64,000 nucleotides of DNA from Drosophila pseudoobscura (taxonomy: Eukaryota; Arthropoda; Insecta; Diptera; Drosophilidae): assembly GCF_009870125.1 (NCBI RefSeq), contig NC_046681.1, positions 13,281,001 through 13,345,000 on the forward strand, written 5' to 3'. Below, one piece after another: positions 49,294 through 61,203 of this stretch. Position 1 is the stretch's first letter; each line of letters opens with the position of its first letter. The position numbers and the translations under genes are program-made. The notes under the pieces are model-generated. The model saw only the letters and a list, made by a program, of their open reading frames with translations. It was not told the origin of the DNA and made no database searches.

Positions 49294-50462
49294 GGATCTA
49301 CTGCCTATGGAAGCTATCTACTAAAAAGAAACTTTCACTGTAGACCTTTATATGTATAGCTACCATTTAAGTCTCTCCATCTCTTTTGCCTCGATGAGGT
49401 CTCAGTTCTAAATGTTACTTTTCTGATAGACCATTATCTATCTGCCTCCCTTAGCTCTCTCGAGGCACTAGCAACCCCCAAAAGGCCTACCCTGACCTAA
49501 ATTTCAGCTGTAACAGACAAACACTCGGCCTGCCCGTGCCATATCTAACAAAGATAAATAACAATAATATTCATCCTAAACAAATAGTTTTTAATGCTCA
49601 AAGAATTGGCACATTTACAGAACGAATGATCTACACAAAAGGAACAATCGTCGGCAATTAAATAAACAGTACCGAAAAACAATTTGCCAGATTGACACCA
49701 TATCGCAGCGGACCGTGTGGAGTGTCTGTTGTAATTCGTCAGGAAAAACAATGAAAGCGAGTGGAAAGCAAAGTGAAAAATCAGATGAACAATTTCCTTT
49801 TGTTTTTGGCACATGGCCCCGGGAGAAGTGCAGAGGAGATGTCAACTGTGTGCAACGTGACTTGGAATTCTTTTGCGGTTTTCCTTTGATTGGCAATTTT
49901 TCAAAAATCGTCAACATCTCGCTGCCGTCGCTGCCGCCGGACAGGCACGCCCCGGGTCACTCACTCACTCACTCACTCAGTCAGTCACTCAGTCAGCCAG
50001 TCGCACAATCTGGCAATCGGTCGGCCCCGATGGAGGTTTTTGGTTATTTATAATTCGAAGCGATTGATTGATGGAATCGCTGCAAAGTCGGTGACACTTG
50101 GCACTGAGGCAAAAATAAATAACCGACGGGCGATGGCGACTCAGGGCAAGGCATTGACAGCTGATTGCGAAAGTCCATTAAGGGACGAGACTCTTCCGAA
50201 ACGCTGGCCGGACGACGAGGTGCTCTGCTTGCTTGCATATAACCAAAGCATACTGTGGCACACAGTCAGGGACAGGGACAGGGGCTGTGGCATGGTGTAC
50301 TATATTCTGCAGCAGCAGCACCATCTGCATTGAGGTTTTGTGTGGCACTGGCAGCGGGCATCAAAAGTGCAGTCAATCAAGTGAACAAAATTGGATAATT
50401 TAACCCCCACTCCCCCCTTCCACAATGGAAAAAAGAAAAACCCGTAACATTTCTGGTATTAC

Positions 50463-50487
50463 GAGAGAGAGAGAGAGAGAGAGAGAG
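50463..50487. repeat. (GA)n microsatellite
   Basis: Twelve GA dinucleotides in an otherwise featureless stretch. Confidence 0.85.
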
Positions 50488-50879
50488 CCCTTCTCTGCCC
50501 GCCCACACCCAACTTTTCCTACCCGAAAATCAGGCAAATACTCCAAAGTATTTTGTGCGTAGCTTTGGCTCAAATGATACACTGGGCCTGTTGGGTCTGC
50601 AAATGTCTGTTGCGGACAGTCGGCTTAATAAAGAGAATCAAGATGCTGCTGCCTCTACATGTGGACTCTGGGATTCCGGACTCTGGACACTGGACACTGG
50701 AGTTGCAAACAAATTGTTAAACAAATCAAGTTCAATTTTCACCATTCTGATTGGTTGTAAATGAAAGAAACTTAATTTTTTTTACCTGTCTATAGCAAAC
50801 AGTCGAATCAACATCTTTTGGGACAGCCAGTGTGCTATTCTGCTACTATGGAAAATATTGGCAACGGAAAATTATTAAG

Positions 50880-51255
50880 ACTCGAACAAATACTAAAAAA
50901 ATACTACAAAACAACATAAAACTTTAAAACATACTAGAAAATAGACCAGAAAATATATGTAAAATTAATACAAAATATGAAACATCAAAAAAATACCAGA
51001 TAATACTGTAAAATACCAGAAAATACTATATAAAATATCAAAAAATACTCTGAAAATTCTGTGAGCGAAAATACCGATAAAATACCAGAAATTACCATAA
51101 AAATTACTTTAAAATACCAGAAAATACTATAAAAAATCTTCGAAAATTCTGTAAGCGAAAATACCGATAAAATACCAGAAAATAACATACAAATACTATA
51201 AAATACCAGAAAATACTATAAAAAATACTAAAAAATTCTGTGAGCGAAAATTCAG
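50880..51255 (+). repeat. AT-rich tandem array, AAATACCAGAAAATACTA family
   Basis: Imperfect tandem units alternate AAATACCAGAAAATACTATA with a longer block ending AAAATTCTGTGAGCGAAAAT (three copies: about 51053, 51145, 51235). The higher-order spacing is about 90 bp. The same short unit recurs at 59.4-59.8 kb. Confidence 0.7.
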
Positions 51256-51298
51256 TGTTCATGCAATTTTTCTAAAATAAAAAAACACCTGCCGAGAC

Positions 51299-51330
51299 AC
51301 CACCGAGGTGCGCTGCTGCATGGCACGGAA
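51299..51330 (+). repeat. Dispersed ~32-bp GC-rich motif, copy 5
   Basis: ACCACCGAGGTGCGCTGCTG continuing CATGGCACGG. It lies immediately after the 51-kb AT-rich array. Confidence 0.5.
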
Positions 51331-51476
51331 CACACGCGATGGGAGGTGCTGCACGAGTTACGACTCTGGACTCTGGAACTCCAGAACTTCATATTTTCAT
51401 CTTTTCAATCACAAACTTCAAGAAATCCCTGAAGCCGAAGCTGCTTATAGGCGAATCCAAGGCAGAAATCCAACTG

Positions 51477-51508
51477 CGACCGAGTGGGGCTGCTGCAGGT
51501 CGCGTGAA
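51477..51508 (+). repeat. Dispersed ~32-bp GC-rich motif, copy 6
   Basis: CGACCGAGTGGGGCTGCTGC continuing AGGTCGCGTGAA. Confidence 0.5.
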
Positions 51509-52417
51509 ACGGCTGCAACGGCTAATTATTGTATACTGAAGAGTATTCTGTTTTCCTTTTCCTCACATATTTCCCTGAAGTTACCCAAAAGTCACTTCAA
51601 AGCAACCAAATTACAATGACATTTCCTTCAAAAAAAAATGTACAAAAAAAGTACAATCATTGCACTCCAGTACATTGCTCATTGGGTATATGAACCCAAT
51701 TTTACATTTTTCCTCAGAAAGCTTTAATTTTTTTGTTCTGGGGGGCAATTTATGCAAAATGAAATATTCATCATTTCATGTGTGTCTGCAGATTGTAGAA
51801 AAATATTCCAAAAATCAAGGGAATAAAAGAATCTGGCAAAATCTCCCTTAAAGCTTTTTGCCGGGCAGTGTATCAGGTGTTTGTCAATATTATGACACAA
51901 GATGATTTGTTTCCCTTATATACGTGCCCATATCTCTCTCTCTCTACCATATGTTTATCCTCTTAAGATGCATTGCATGATGATCGGCAATAAATTGATG
52001 AGACACGAAACAGGAAAGTGGACTCTGCTCTGGAAAGGGGAGTCAGTCTCTGAGTCAGCTAAAAGCATAATCCTTGACTGATGTGCGAGAGTTAACTGCA
52101 GGTATTGTGAGAGCGGATATCCATTTAATTGCAAATAAATGATTCATGATTTATGAGCAATTGATGCGATAGCTAGAAAAATTGCCAAAAAAAAAGAAAA
52201 CCAAGGAATAGAGAGGAAGCCCCCAGAGATAATTGCAGCTGGAAGACATTTAGTGTCCAAAGGGAACACGCGCATCTGACATTTACGACCATCAACTACC
52301 AGAAAGCGAGGAGTAGTCCGAGGAGCAGCATCCAAGTGGAGTGCCTGGTCTGTGACATGTGGACACTGGACACTGGACTGTGTGGACTGTGGACAATGGC
52401 AGTTAATGGTCATGATG

Positions 52418-52418
<1 letters not shown>

Positions 52419-52448
<30 letters not shown>
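52419..52448. repeat. (TGCC)n microsatellite
   Basis: Seven CTGC/TGCC tetranucleotides. The related GCAGGCAG motif recurs at 22,615, 32,515 and 32,700 without long arrays. Confidence 0.85.
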
Positions 52449-52711
52449 ATGCCAACAAACAACAGCAAAAAGGGAAAAATAAAACCCTCGACTCACCAGC
52501 GCTACATAAATTTCAAAACTAGCCTTGCAACACACGAGCGAGGGCTCTGGCTGTGGCCTGCTCTGCTCTGTCTGCCCCTTCATTCTGCCACACACATTTC
52601 ACGCAGTGACGACATGAATCCGCCAACATAAACACACACTCCCCCCACCCCACAGGACACTCGCACAACAAGGACATCATCCTGGCCAGCACACACAAAA
52701 TATTAGAGGAA

Positions 52712-52744
<33 letters not shown>
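52712..52744. repeat. (AC)n microsatellite, longest in window
   Basis: Sixteen AC dinucleotides. Confidence 0.88.
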
Positions 52745-52746
<2 letters not shown>

Positions 52747-54546
52747 CAACGAACAGAAAAAAAATCATACTAAAAACACATAAAGGAACAACAAACGGAT
52801 GAGGAAAGGCACCGGCACCGGCAGAGGCAGAGGCAGGCCAGGCTTTATCCCTGATATAACACAAAAAATGCAACAAGATAATGCAGAAATCTGAAAACAA
52901 GTGGATTTTCCAATGCTCTACCTAGGGATAAACAGATCTGGGATTTATCAGATTTCTGTAGTTTTTCCCGCAAAAATTACTGCCTAAAATCTACAAAATT
53001 TTCAGTGGAGTATAGCTTATTCCTTAACTATATCATTCTGGGAAAATATGCAAAAAGAAACGATTAAAACTAAGGGATACCTAGGAGATGGTGCATCATT
53101 CCTTTACAAAAAGATCTGAAACGACTGCTTCTATGTAAGATCTATTGTATAGCCTTATGACAGATCAATCCCCTAAGGACTATGAGTATTATTCCATTCA
53201 AAAAGTAGTAGAAATTCCATAATTATACCTACTTGATTAAACAAACGTTTTCATTGCTTTTCTTTAGGCATAACTGATCGCTAAATAATTATTTTAGTTA
53301 AATATCTAGAAATATAACAGATCTTACAGATCATACCGCAACCGAAATATTCCTTATATTTCGAGTATAAAACAGTTCAACGATTGTCTTAATATATATG
53401 CCATTACCTTTTAAACTCCTGAAGACAGATCTATGGCAAATAATTCTTTTGAAAATTCCCTTGAAAAACTCCAAACTTTTTCCATAATCCGCCTACCCTC
53501 CATCTAGGAAGAGTAGCGCCCCCAAAAACTGTTTAGTGGGTGCGTGCAGCGACAGCAGGCCAATGGGCAACAGCCAGCGGCACACAGGACCGCACCTAGG
53601 ATGCGTGTCCAGCGTCCTGCCCCTCAGCGTAGTTGTCTCATAGACTAGAGCCTGCCCTGCCCCCCTAGTCAGTGATATGGCATTCAGAGACTGCTTTGGA
53701 CAGGGCGGGGGGACAAGCAGAAGGAGTGGCAGTGGCAGTGGCAGTGGCAATGGCAGTGGCAGTGGCCTGGCGTGCAGCCGTGGCCAAATTGGTTGATAGC
53801 TTGAAAAACAGTTTTTGCACACAGCTCCGTCAAATTGCATTTTGTGTGACAGACCGCAAAATGCATCATCACCAACATGAGCGATGAGATGAGTGGTGTT
53901 GTTGTTCTAGTTGTTGCCCCTCCGTTGTTGCTGCTGCTGCTGCTGATGTGTATATTTGCAGCAGTGTCCTTCTGCCTCCTCCTCCCCGTGCTGCTGCTGC
54001 TGGTGCTGGTCCAGTCCCTTCATCTCCAATCACCATCTCCATTCCACATTGTCGAGTAATTTACGAGCATTTTTCGGTATGTCCACAGGAATGGGAATGG
54101 CAATAGCTATGGGTATGGGTATGGGTATGGGTACGAGTATGGGAATGCAATGTGTTGCCTGCTGCATTTCACTTTGGTCAGAATGATGATGATGCTGATG
54201 GCAGGCAGGACACGGGACTCGGGACTCTGGACTGTGGGGGGGTATAAGTGTTGTTAAAACATGGGGTTAGGCGGAGAGCAGATCATTTGCTGTTTGGGGA
54301 AAAGTGTTTTCGAGGTTAAAAACTTTTCAGTATACTATTTTTGGCACCGTTGACAGAGCTAGAACATTGATTCAAGAGCGATTTTCACCAATTCAACGTA
54401 AACAAATATATAGGTACCTTTGAAATATCATTTCTGGAGTGTTTATTCCTTTGGTTTTCCATTCAATTCTCTGAAGTTGAACCTACAACGCTTATTATAA
54501 TTCCCATAAATTTGATTAGTTTTTCTGTACAAAAATATCTTCAGCT

Positions 54547-54684
54547 ATGGGTAGCTCTAAGGTCGTGATAGTCCGCAGCACTGTCGTCTTTCGTCGTGCG
54601 CCCAAGAAAGGATTTCCGGGTGTGAATATAGCCAACATTGTCAAGTTCATCAAAACCATAGATGCACCCATCAAAATGAAGTAA
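54547..54684 (+). CDS. Candidate 45-residue small ORF, unknown function
   Basis: ATG GGT AGC to TAA encodes 45 residues beginning MGSSKVVIVRSTVVFRRAPK, followed by GFPGVNIANIV and ending in KMK. It is strongly basic, with no Cys, Trp or Tyr. Codons are G/C-ending in the first half although the surroundings are AT-rich. An AATAAA follows 28 bases after the stop, with another near 54789. A splice-acceptor-like TATCTTCAG ends three bases upstream of the ATG, so it may instead be a last exon. The upstream frame is closed at 54517-54519. I do not recognise the protein. Confidence 0.35.
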   Translation: MGSSKVVIVRSTVVFRRAPKKGFPGVNIANIVKFIKTIDAPIKMK

Positions 54685-55802
54685 AGGTGGGAATCAAATC
54701 CATGAAAATATAATAAAATTTACACCTAAATATTTATAGTATTTACAGCTGAAAGAAGTCTCAAAATTCCCAATATGTTTAAATGTTAAATAAAATTTCC
54801 ATGTGCTAAAATCGAAAGCTTTTGTACCACTGTGGCACTGGATTGAGGACAGGACGTTGGGCAAACAACTTCATTCAGTTTCAGTTCACATTAATGCAGC
54901 GTGAATTAAGTGTCAAGGACATTTTTTGGTTTTCGCAACCAGCAGGACGGCACGATGCAACATGTTTCCAGTGTCTCTCTACATGTCCTTGCCTCCCAGT
55001 GTGTGTCCTGTGTGTTTGTCTGTGTGTGTGTGTGTGTTTTGGGTGACCGAAAATGCGTTGCAACATTCAAGTAAGTGACGTAAATGCATCACGAACACAG
55101 CACACACAGAGGACTCTCTCCGCACACTCCACAGATGAACGGACAATCGGACTTTGGACTTCATCATCATCATCATCATGACGATGGTGGTGGGGTGGGG
55201 CGCTCACACTTTCGGTGTGGCAGTGGCAGTGGCAGTGGCAGGCAGCCATCAGAGGCAGTTATGCCTGTCAAGATGAATGCCATATCATCGCCGCACCGAA
55301 AATGGTGTCAAAACGTCACCAACGGCGGTTCCCTTCAGTCTGTGTCCTTCCCTGGCAGCAGTAAAACTGCAAACAGAAAACAGGACCTCCTCCATCGCTC
55401 GGTGTTGTTATCCGGATGAATTATGAGTTGTGCATGGGATCCATGGCTCGCTCCATGGATCGAAGGACGTGTGTGTGCGTGGCATCCTTCGTCTCGTCTC
55501 TCGGCATTCCAGCCAATTCGTCACGTGGTGCACGCACGCAATGGAGGTCCTGGAGGAAAAACGAGGACCCAACGACCACAGCAAAATTAAATGCTAAACG
55601 AAGACATTAACAATGCAGGACACAGGACAGGGGACAAGGGCTCTTCCTCCGCCTTCTCCTCTCTGGCTGCAATGCAGATTGGAGTTAATGTTGGCTGGAG
55701 GGGGGGATGGAGAGTGTTGCATGAAAAGAGCAGGCCCTCATAGAAGGTTTATGGCAATTTGAACAGAGCAGAAACCTTTGGTTCTATGATTTCTAAACAC
55801 GG

Positions 55803-55834
55803 GTCTTGCGTCATGCGGCAGCGCCACTCGGTTT
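55803..55834 (-). repeat. Dispersed ~32-bp GC-rich motif, copy 7 (inverted)
   Basis: On the minus strand AAACCGAGTGGCGCTGCCGC continues ATGACGCAAGAC. The right flank shares TTGGGTTCTC with the flank of copy 9. Confidence 0.55.
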
Positions 55835-57324
55835 TACTGTTTTTCTTGCGATTTGTGCTATTTCTCCCTTGGGTTCTCTTCCAAATCTTCACATGCAAAT
55901 CCCAGGCAATTCTTTTCTATTTCTCTTAAACCCTCTTGAAGTCTTCTGTAGAAACGTCTTCTTTAAACCCCCCTCCATTCCTCTTCTCACCATTCTTCCT
56001 TCCACTTCGATCTTCTTAGACGTTCAGCGTTGAAACTCGATCCGAGGCGGCCACATGCCACAATTTATTGCACGGGTCTCGTTCATCAATTGTGACAACG
56101 GCTCAAGTAATTTCCTCGGACATTTCACGCCAAACTGAACGCAGACGACACCCAATCAAAGAGCCAAGGAACCCAAAAAGAGGCAACAAAAAATTATAAA
56201 GAAAGACCAACGAAAGCGAAGTGAAGCGCGGAAGCTGGAAGGAGAGTCGTCTTCAAACGGCTGACATTTATTAATTTCCGATTAGCGACATGGAATTTAT
56301 GTGCTACCGAATATATTTTTTGGGGAACGAACCAAAGATCGTGGTGCCGCACGATTTAGTGGGTTTTGAATTACCTTTCGATTTTGGATTTTGGAGGATG
56401 GAGGACACCGACCAACCGGCATCTTCTAATGCCGCCTGACACTTGCTGCCAAGTGTAAACGGCTACGACGCCACTTTATGGTACATTTGCCAGGGACCCT
56501 GCCATGCCTCCGCCCCTCCTCTACGCTGATTTATGCCTCATAAATCCATAAATCACGAAAAAGGTTTTGGCTTTCGCTTGATCTAAATATGCCTTAAAAG
56601 CGTCCATCAACTTTGCGCTGGATCGCGGGGCATGCTGCTGATCGCTTAATCGAGCCTGCAATCGAATCGAAGCGAAACACAATTAACCCCAGGGGTCCAT
56701 GCCACACAACAGACAGACGTGCTATCGTTAGCAGTAATCACGAGGCGGAGGCCCACGCATTTCCACGGCCACGGCTGTTGCAAGTTGCAAGTTGCACTTT
56801 ACCTTTGTGTGGCAGGCAGGTAGCAGCAGCCACGAGGTTGCTAAATGTGTAATTGGATTGTCAAAATGGGAATGAAATCATGACTCTATTATGGCGTACA
56901 ATGGGAATCAGTAGCTAAATGAATGGTTTGTACGATTGCTATAAAAGAGTTTTGGGTGCGGCATTCAAAGGCATATTTTATGTGCTTTTGGGGGAACGAA
57001 AAGAGGAATATTTGCAGATCTTCTCAGGTGGAATTAACCTTCAGAGATCTGTAGATAGGTACGTTTATATAGGGACTTTGATGGGCAATGATTGCCTTGA
57101 GGCAAGGCAGGTTACAGACTGATTTTTGCTCAAAATTTTAGATTTAAAATCTTAGAAACACAAACGGATTGGAAGGTTTGGTCAAACGGTTGCAACTTTA
57201 TTTTTTATCCATAGATTTTTACAAGCGATAGCTTAAACGACGATTAATTTATGTGCCAAACAAAAAACAGAAAGAATGTACCAGACAAAATTTTTTTTCG
57301 ACTTTCGTGAGTTTTTAAAGTTAA

Positions 57325-57630
57325 CATTTTGAAAAAATATACCTCAAAAAATGATCAATTTTGAATTTGAAAGCGTAATATTTGCCAGACGGTAAACTGA
57401 AGCTACAAAGTATTTAGGCTCGATTTATAGCAACATTTATTAGCTGTTCCGAATTGCAAGGTTCAATACCACAAGTTTTAAGATAGTTAAGTTGTGTAAA
57501 AAAAGAGCCCTATCTCTGAAAAAATATTTAAAAATAATAGAATTTTTTAATTAAAAAAAAAAACTACTCCACGAAAAAAATACAATGAATTATTTGTAAT
57601 AAATTATTCCACATTTTGTAAGCCCCAAAT
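57325..57630 (+). repeat. Dispersed AT-rich repeat, copy B
   Basis: Second copy of the 7.0-kb repeat: the core at about 57346-57380, then ACATTTTGTAAGCC at 57613-57626 after a longer A/T-rich interior. A copy of the GC-rich CCAACCGAGGG motif follows at 57669. The longer spacing means either an insertion here or a deletion in copy A. Confidence 0.45.
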
Positions 57631-57668
57631 CTATCAGAAAAAGTTGGTTTGGTTCGAAGCATAAATAG

Positions 57669-57701
57669 CCAACCGAGGGTCCCGGCTCCAAGACGCGCGA
57701 C
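57669..57701 (+). repeat. Dispersed ~32-bp GC-rich motif, copy 8
   Basis: CCAACCGAGGGTCCCGGCTC continuing CAAGACGCGCGAC. The centre has diverged but both arms are kept. Confidence 0.5.
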
Positions 57702-59374
57702 ATCAGTGAGCCCTAATGCTCTTCAAAATATTATCTTTATCTCCTTTATAGACCCATCACTGAATTTTAAGTATTTTTCCAAAATTAGCCCATAAAAATT
57801 GTCCCTGAAAGTCCCACTCATAATCGCTTACCAAGAAGCAAAAAAGCACTCGAAGTCTCCATCTATGGCAGAAAAAGTACTCCCACATTAAAGAGCCTCT
57901 CAGGGAAAAGCCACACACAAAAACGTGCGCCATTTCCCCCATCTTATTATCCTTAAACACAAGGAAATTCACCCTTAAAAAAAACCCATTCGTGCTCTTA
58001 AACTCTTTAACAAAACACCCATAAACCAGCGAAATAAAAGCAAGAAGAAATTCCTGCGCTGCTTTAAAGAAGAGAGAAGCAAAAAAAAGAAAGCAGAGAA
58101 AAAGCCACAGCCATTACAACAAAATCGATTATTGATTTCCGTGGAGCACAGCCTAGTTCTCTGGAAAATGTGGGGGATAACAGGGGGAGTGGAGGGAAAA
58201 AGAAAATGAAATGAAAGCCACACAAAACAAACACAGCGAAACAGAGAAAGAGAGAGGGGGAAAGGGAGAGAAAAAGGAAAGCGAACCGAACGCCAATGAA
58301 GGGCGAAATTGGTTGGGTTTTTGCATGTGAATTTCATACCAAAAAATCAACAAGTTGCCATTGGGTTCGATGAATGGAACGTGTGGCCCGGTTGGCATGG
58401 GGGCACGATGGCGTTGAGGGGTCGTATAGGGTTCGGTTGTGGCACTGGGCGAGGCGAGGCGATGCGAGGCGCTCTTGAACTCTGGGGGCAAGGCGAAAAC
58501 CAAAAGCTGAGGCAAGGCGGCGTTTGAGGCAGACGGCAGGCAGACGCTCGCTCGCTCGCTCGGCTGCTGCCTGCCTGCCAAAGCCCCCCCACACGCACAC
58601 ACATAAACCAAACGAAAAGTATCTGTGTGTGTGTGTAACATTAAAACGTGAAAAAATCGCTATTCGGAGGTTTTTGTGCCTCGCCAAGAAGGAAATTCAA
58701 CTCCGAAAACCGTATCCGAACTGCTGGAAAAACAATTTTTCCTTAACTTTTTTTCCTGTGCTCCTTTGTTGGGCTTTTTCTTTGCCTCTGTGTCCCCCCG
58801 CGTGGGCCCTCTTGCGGCAGGGCGACGTTTGCGTGGCCTCTGCCACACGGCAGACTATTGCGATATAATTCCTTGATTCTACCACGGCCTTGTCCTAGTC
58901 TCCACTTTTGTCTGCCTCTTCGTCTGTCTGTGGAAGCCTCCACTGTCTAGGGAAGCCCCTGCCTTCTCTCTCCCTCTGTCTGCCTAAAAATACCACTGAA
59001 AATAAGTATGTGTTTGTGTGTGTGTGTGTTTGCTTATAGGCATATTCGAAAATATTCCCACAGTCCTTCCTTAAGGAGCAACAAGCGAATGAATCTCCTG
59101 CCATCTCCACGTTCCTGCCGGCTGGCTGGGACGCAAATTGTTTGCCTCTCAACATGAATTACGACGCCCGATTCGTCATCAATCAATCAAAAAGGTATCC
59201 CGAAACGGTACCGACCCCTCCACGCCATAAGCCCTGTGGCCCCGACACACAGAAGACAGCATACGCACTTATCGTCATCGTCATCATCATCATCGAACAG
59301 CAACAAAGCGTTCCCCGACACTTAGACATCCTTGTGGGTCATGGGGATGAGTTTTCCATCAATAAAATACTCTA

Positions 59375-59830
59375 AAATAGCGGAATACTAGAAAAATACC
59401 TTAAAATACGATTGAAAAGTCCATAAATATACCGCAAATTTGCACAAAATAGCAAAAATACCAGATAAATACTACAAAATATCAGTACAGTCTTAAAAGG
59501 GAAGAGAAATCCGAGAAAATATATACTACAAAAATACTACAAAATACCACGATATACATATATATTTGTTGAAAGAAAAGCCACATAAAATACCAGAAAA
59601 ATATCAGAACAGTCTTAAAAGGGAAGAGAAATCCGAGAAAAAAAATTTTAAAAAATAAATAAATACTAGAAAATACTAGACAGCCATTATAAAATACTAT
59701 AAACACTGGAAAATACCATACATAATAAAAAATACCACGATATATATATTTGTTGAAAGAAAAGCCACATAAAATACCAGAAAAATACCGTAAAATACCA
59801 GAAAATATCTTACAAAAATCAGATAATACC
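59375..59830 (+). repeat. AT-rich tandem array with higher-order duplication
   Basis: AAATACC and AAAATACTA units as at 51 kb. A block containing CAGTCTTAAAAGGGAAGAGA plus AATCCGAGAAAA occurs at about 59485 and 59607. A block with TACCACGATATA, a TATATTTGTTGAAAGAAAAG core and GCCACATAAAATACCAG occurs at about 59545 and 59731. Segmental duplication within the array is therefore recent relative to unit decay. Confidence 0.75.
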
Positions 59831-60419
59831 ATTAAATTTATTAAATTTATCAAAATATGTTGAACTCATACAAATTCGTCATTGTCTTTGAGCCAAAGCA
59901 TTTTAAGTACTATAATAATCAAAAAATCCTACCTATTCGCACTCTTATAAGATAAAAGCTGTCTGTAATTCCTTACTCATATTTCACACATTTCCAAGCC
60001 GAAAGATCAGTTTCCCAGTCCAAAAGCCCCAACACTCTCCACATGAAACTCAATTACAAGCGTCCTGAGTAGATAACTTACAGACGACCGCTTTACACTT
60101 TATGAATTATGACACTTCAATTTTATTAATTGCCAATAAATCAGGAGGGGGGCCATCGGGTATCTAAAAAAAGATGCCGCACGTGAAACGCGTGGAAGAG
60201 TGAGAACTCTGAGACTGAGAACAAAAGCCACCGACAATCATTCAGTTTGCAAATTGGCCAACATTGAAACAGACAGGCTAAAGCTGCAAGCGAATTGGAA
60301 CAAGGCTCAATGCTCCCGCCCTGACAGATCTTCCATCAAACGTGCTCTCACGTCAAACGTCAAAACATCGTCGGGCGAGAGGCGAGAGGCCAGGCCTTGG
60401 CCATATCTGAACGAAACGG

Positions 60420-60466
60420 AATGGATGGATGGATGGATGGATGGATGGTTGGTTGGTTGGTTGGTT
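60420..60466. repeat. (GGAT)n followed by (GGTT)n
   Basis: Six to seven GGAT units switch abruptly to five GGTT units, a compound tetranucleotide array with a clean junction near 60448. Confidence 0.85.
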
Positions 60467-61175
60467 CGTTGGGAAAGTGTTGTGTGAGTTATGACGAGGA
60501 CGTGCGCAAGTTGATCCATCAAACTGTTCAAATCCGATGCCAGTGCACTCGATTTCATGCATTGAACAACGATGACGATGAGACTACGACGAGGACGCCA
60601 ACGTCACCAGTCATGACGGATGGCTGTGACTGTGGCCGACACGCGGGTTGACGGGGGCCAACAACAGCACAGCACAGCACAGCACAGCACACCAAGGGGC
60701 GGCACTGGGGGCCTAGACCTTGGCCATGTCCGAACGCTAGACATGACGAATGTCTCACGCTGCGAATAATGTGATTTGTCGATGCAAAGGCAAATCTACA
60801 AAGCAAGACACGGCCTCATGAATATGGTTTTCCCCTGAACAACAGTGCAACTCTATCGCTGTGGGAAATCGCATAAAGCATTTATCTAAGCTAGGGCTAA
60901 ATATGGGAAAAACTTTTTCTTGGAGATCCCATGAAGGTATTCAAGGAGATGCTAAACTTGGGGAAGAAACTTCGGAAGAAATGCTTCTACCGTTTGTTCT
61001 TTGAGAGCGTTTTCTTTAAGACATAATTATTAGGAATCCATTAGGAAGCTTTCATAGAAAAAAATATATATTAAGGGTACTTTTAGAGAACCAACCAGAA
61101 ATAAATAAATAGTTCAGCAAGTGCCACAATAGCAGTCAATTCTCTATCCTTTAGTGCATATAAACAAGCGTTACC

Positions 61176-61203
61176 TTGTCATGCAGCAGCACCCCTCGGT
61201 TGG
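61176..61203 (-). repeat. Dispersed ~32-bp GC-rich motif, copy 9 (inverted)
   Basis: On the minus strand CCAACCGAGGGGTGCTGCTG continues CATGACAA. This is the copy closest to the consensus in the left two thirds. Confidence 0.55.

Larger units (their letters stand above)
44311..54546. other. Non-coding region after prolyl oligopeptidase
   Basis: No recognisable gene was found. It contains the degenerate repeat at 44.6-45.2 kb, GA and GAC simple repeats at 45,405-45,430 and 45,797-45,820, a 15-C tract at 45,600-45,614, a GCAGCAT heptamer array at 48,161-48,186, the AT-rich array at 51 kb and five copies of the dispersed GC-rich motif. A 237-codon frame on the minus strand (48,984-48,271) is the only frame of note. 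Confidence 0.5.

Noticed and set aside
49325..49345. CTTTCACTGTAGA, similar to the right end of the 442-bp inverted-repeat element
   Set aside because: No matching left end in the surrounding kilobase and the similarity covers only about 12 bases; kept only as a weak hint.
49950..50000. CACTCACTCACTCAGTCAGTC repeat as possible bZIP site cluster
   Set aside because: It lacks full AP-1 symmetry in most units and is explained by tetranucleotide slippage.
57645..57665. TGGTTCGAAGC, resembling a tRNA B box
   Set aside because: The 3' end of the box does not match the consensus, and no A box or cloverleaf stems are found nearby.
58153..58890. Cluster of overlapping frames in both strands
   Set aside because: Many mutually overlapping frames of similar length indicate GC-rich non-coding DNA; no frame has codon bias or recognisable domains.
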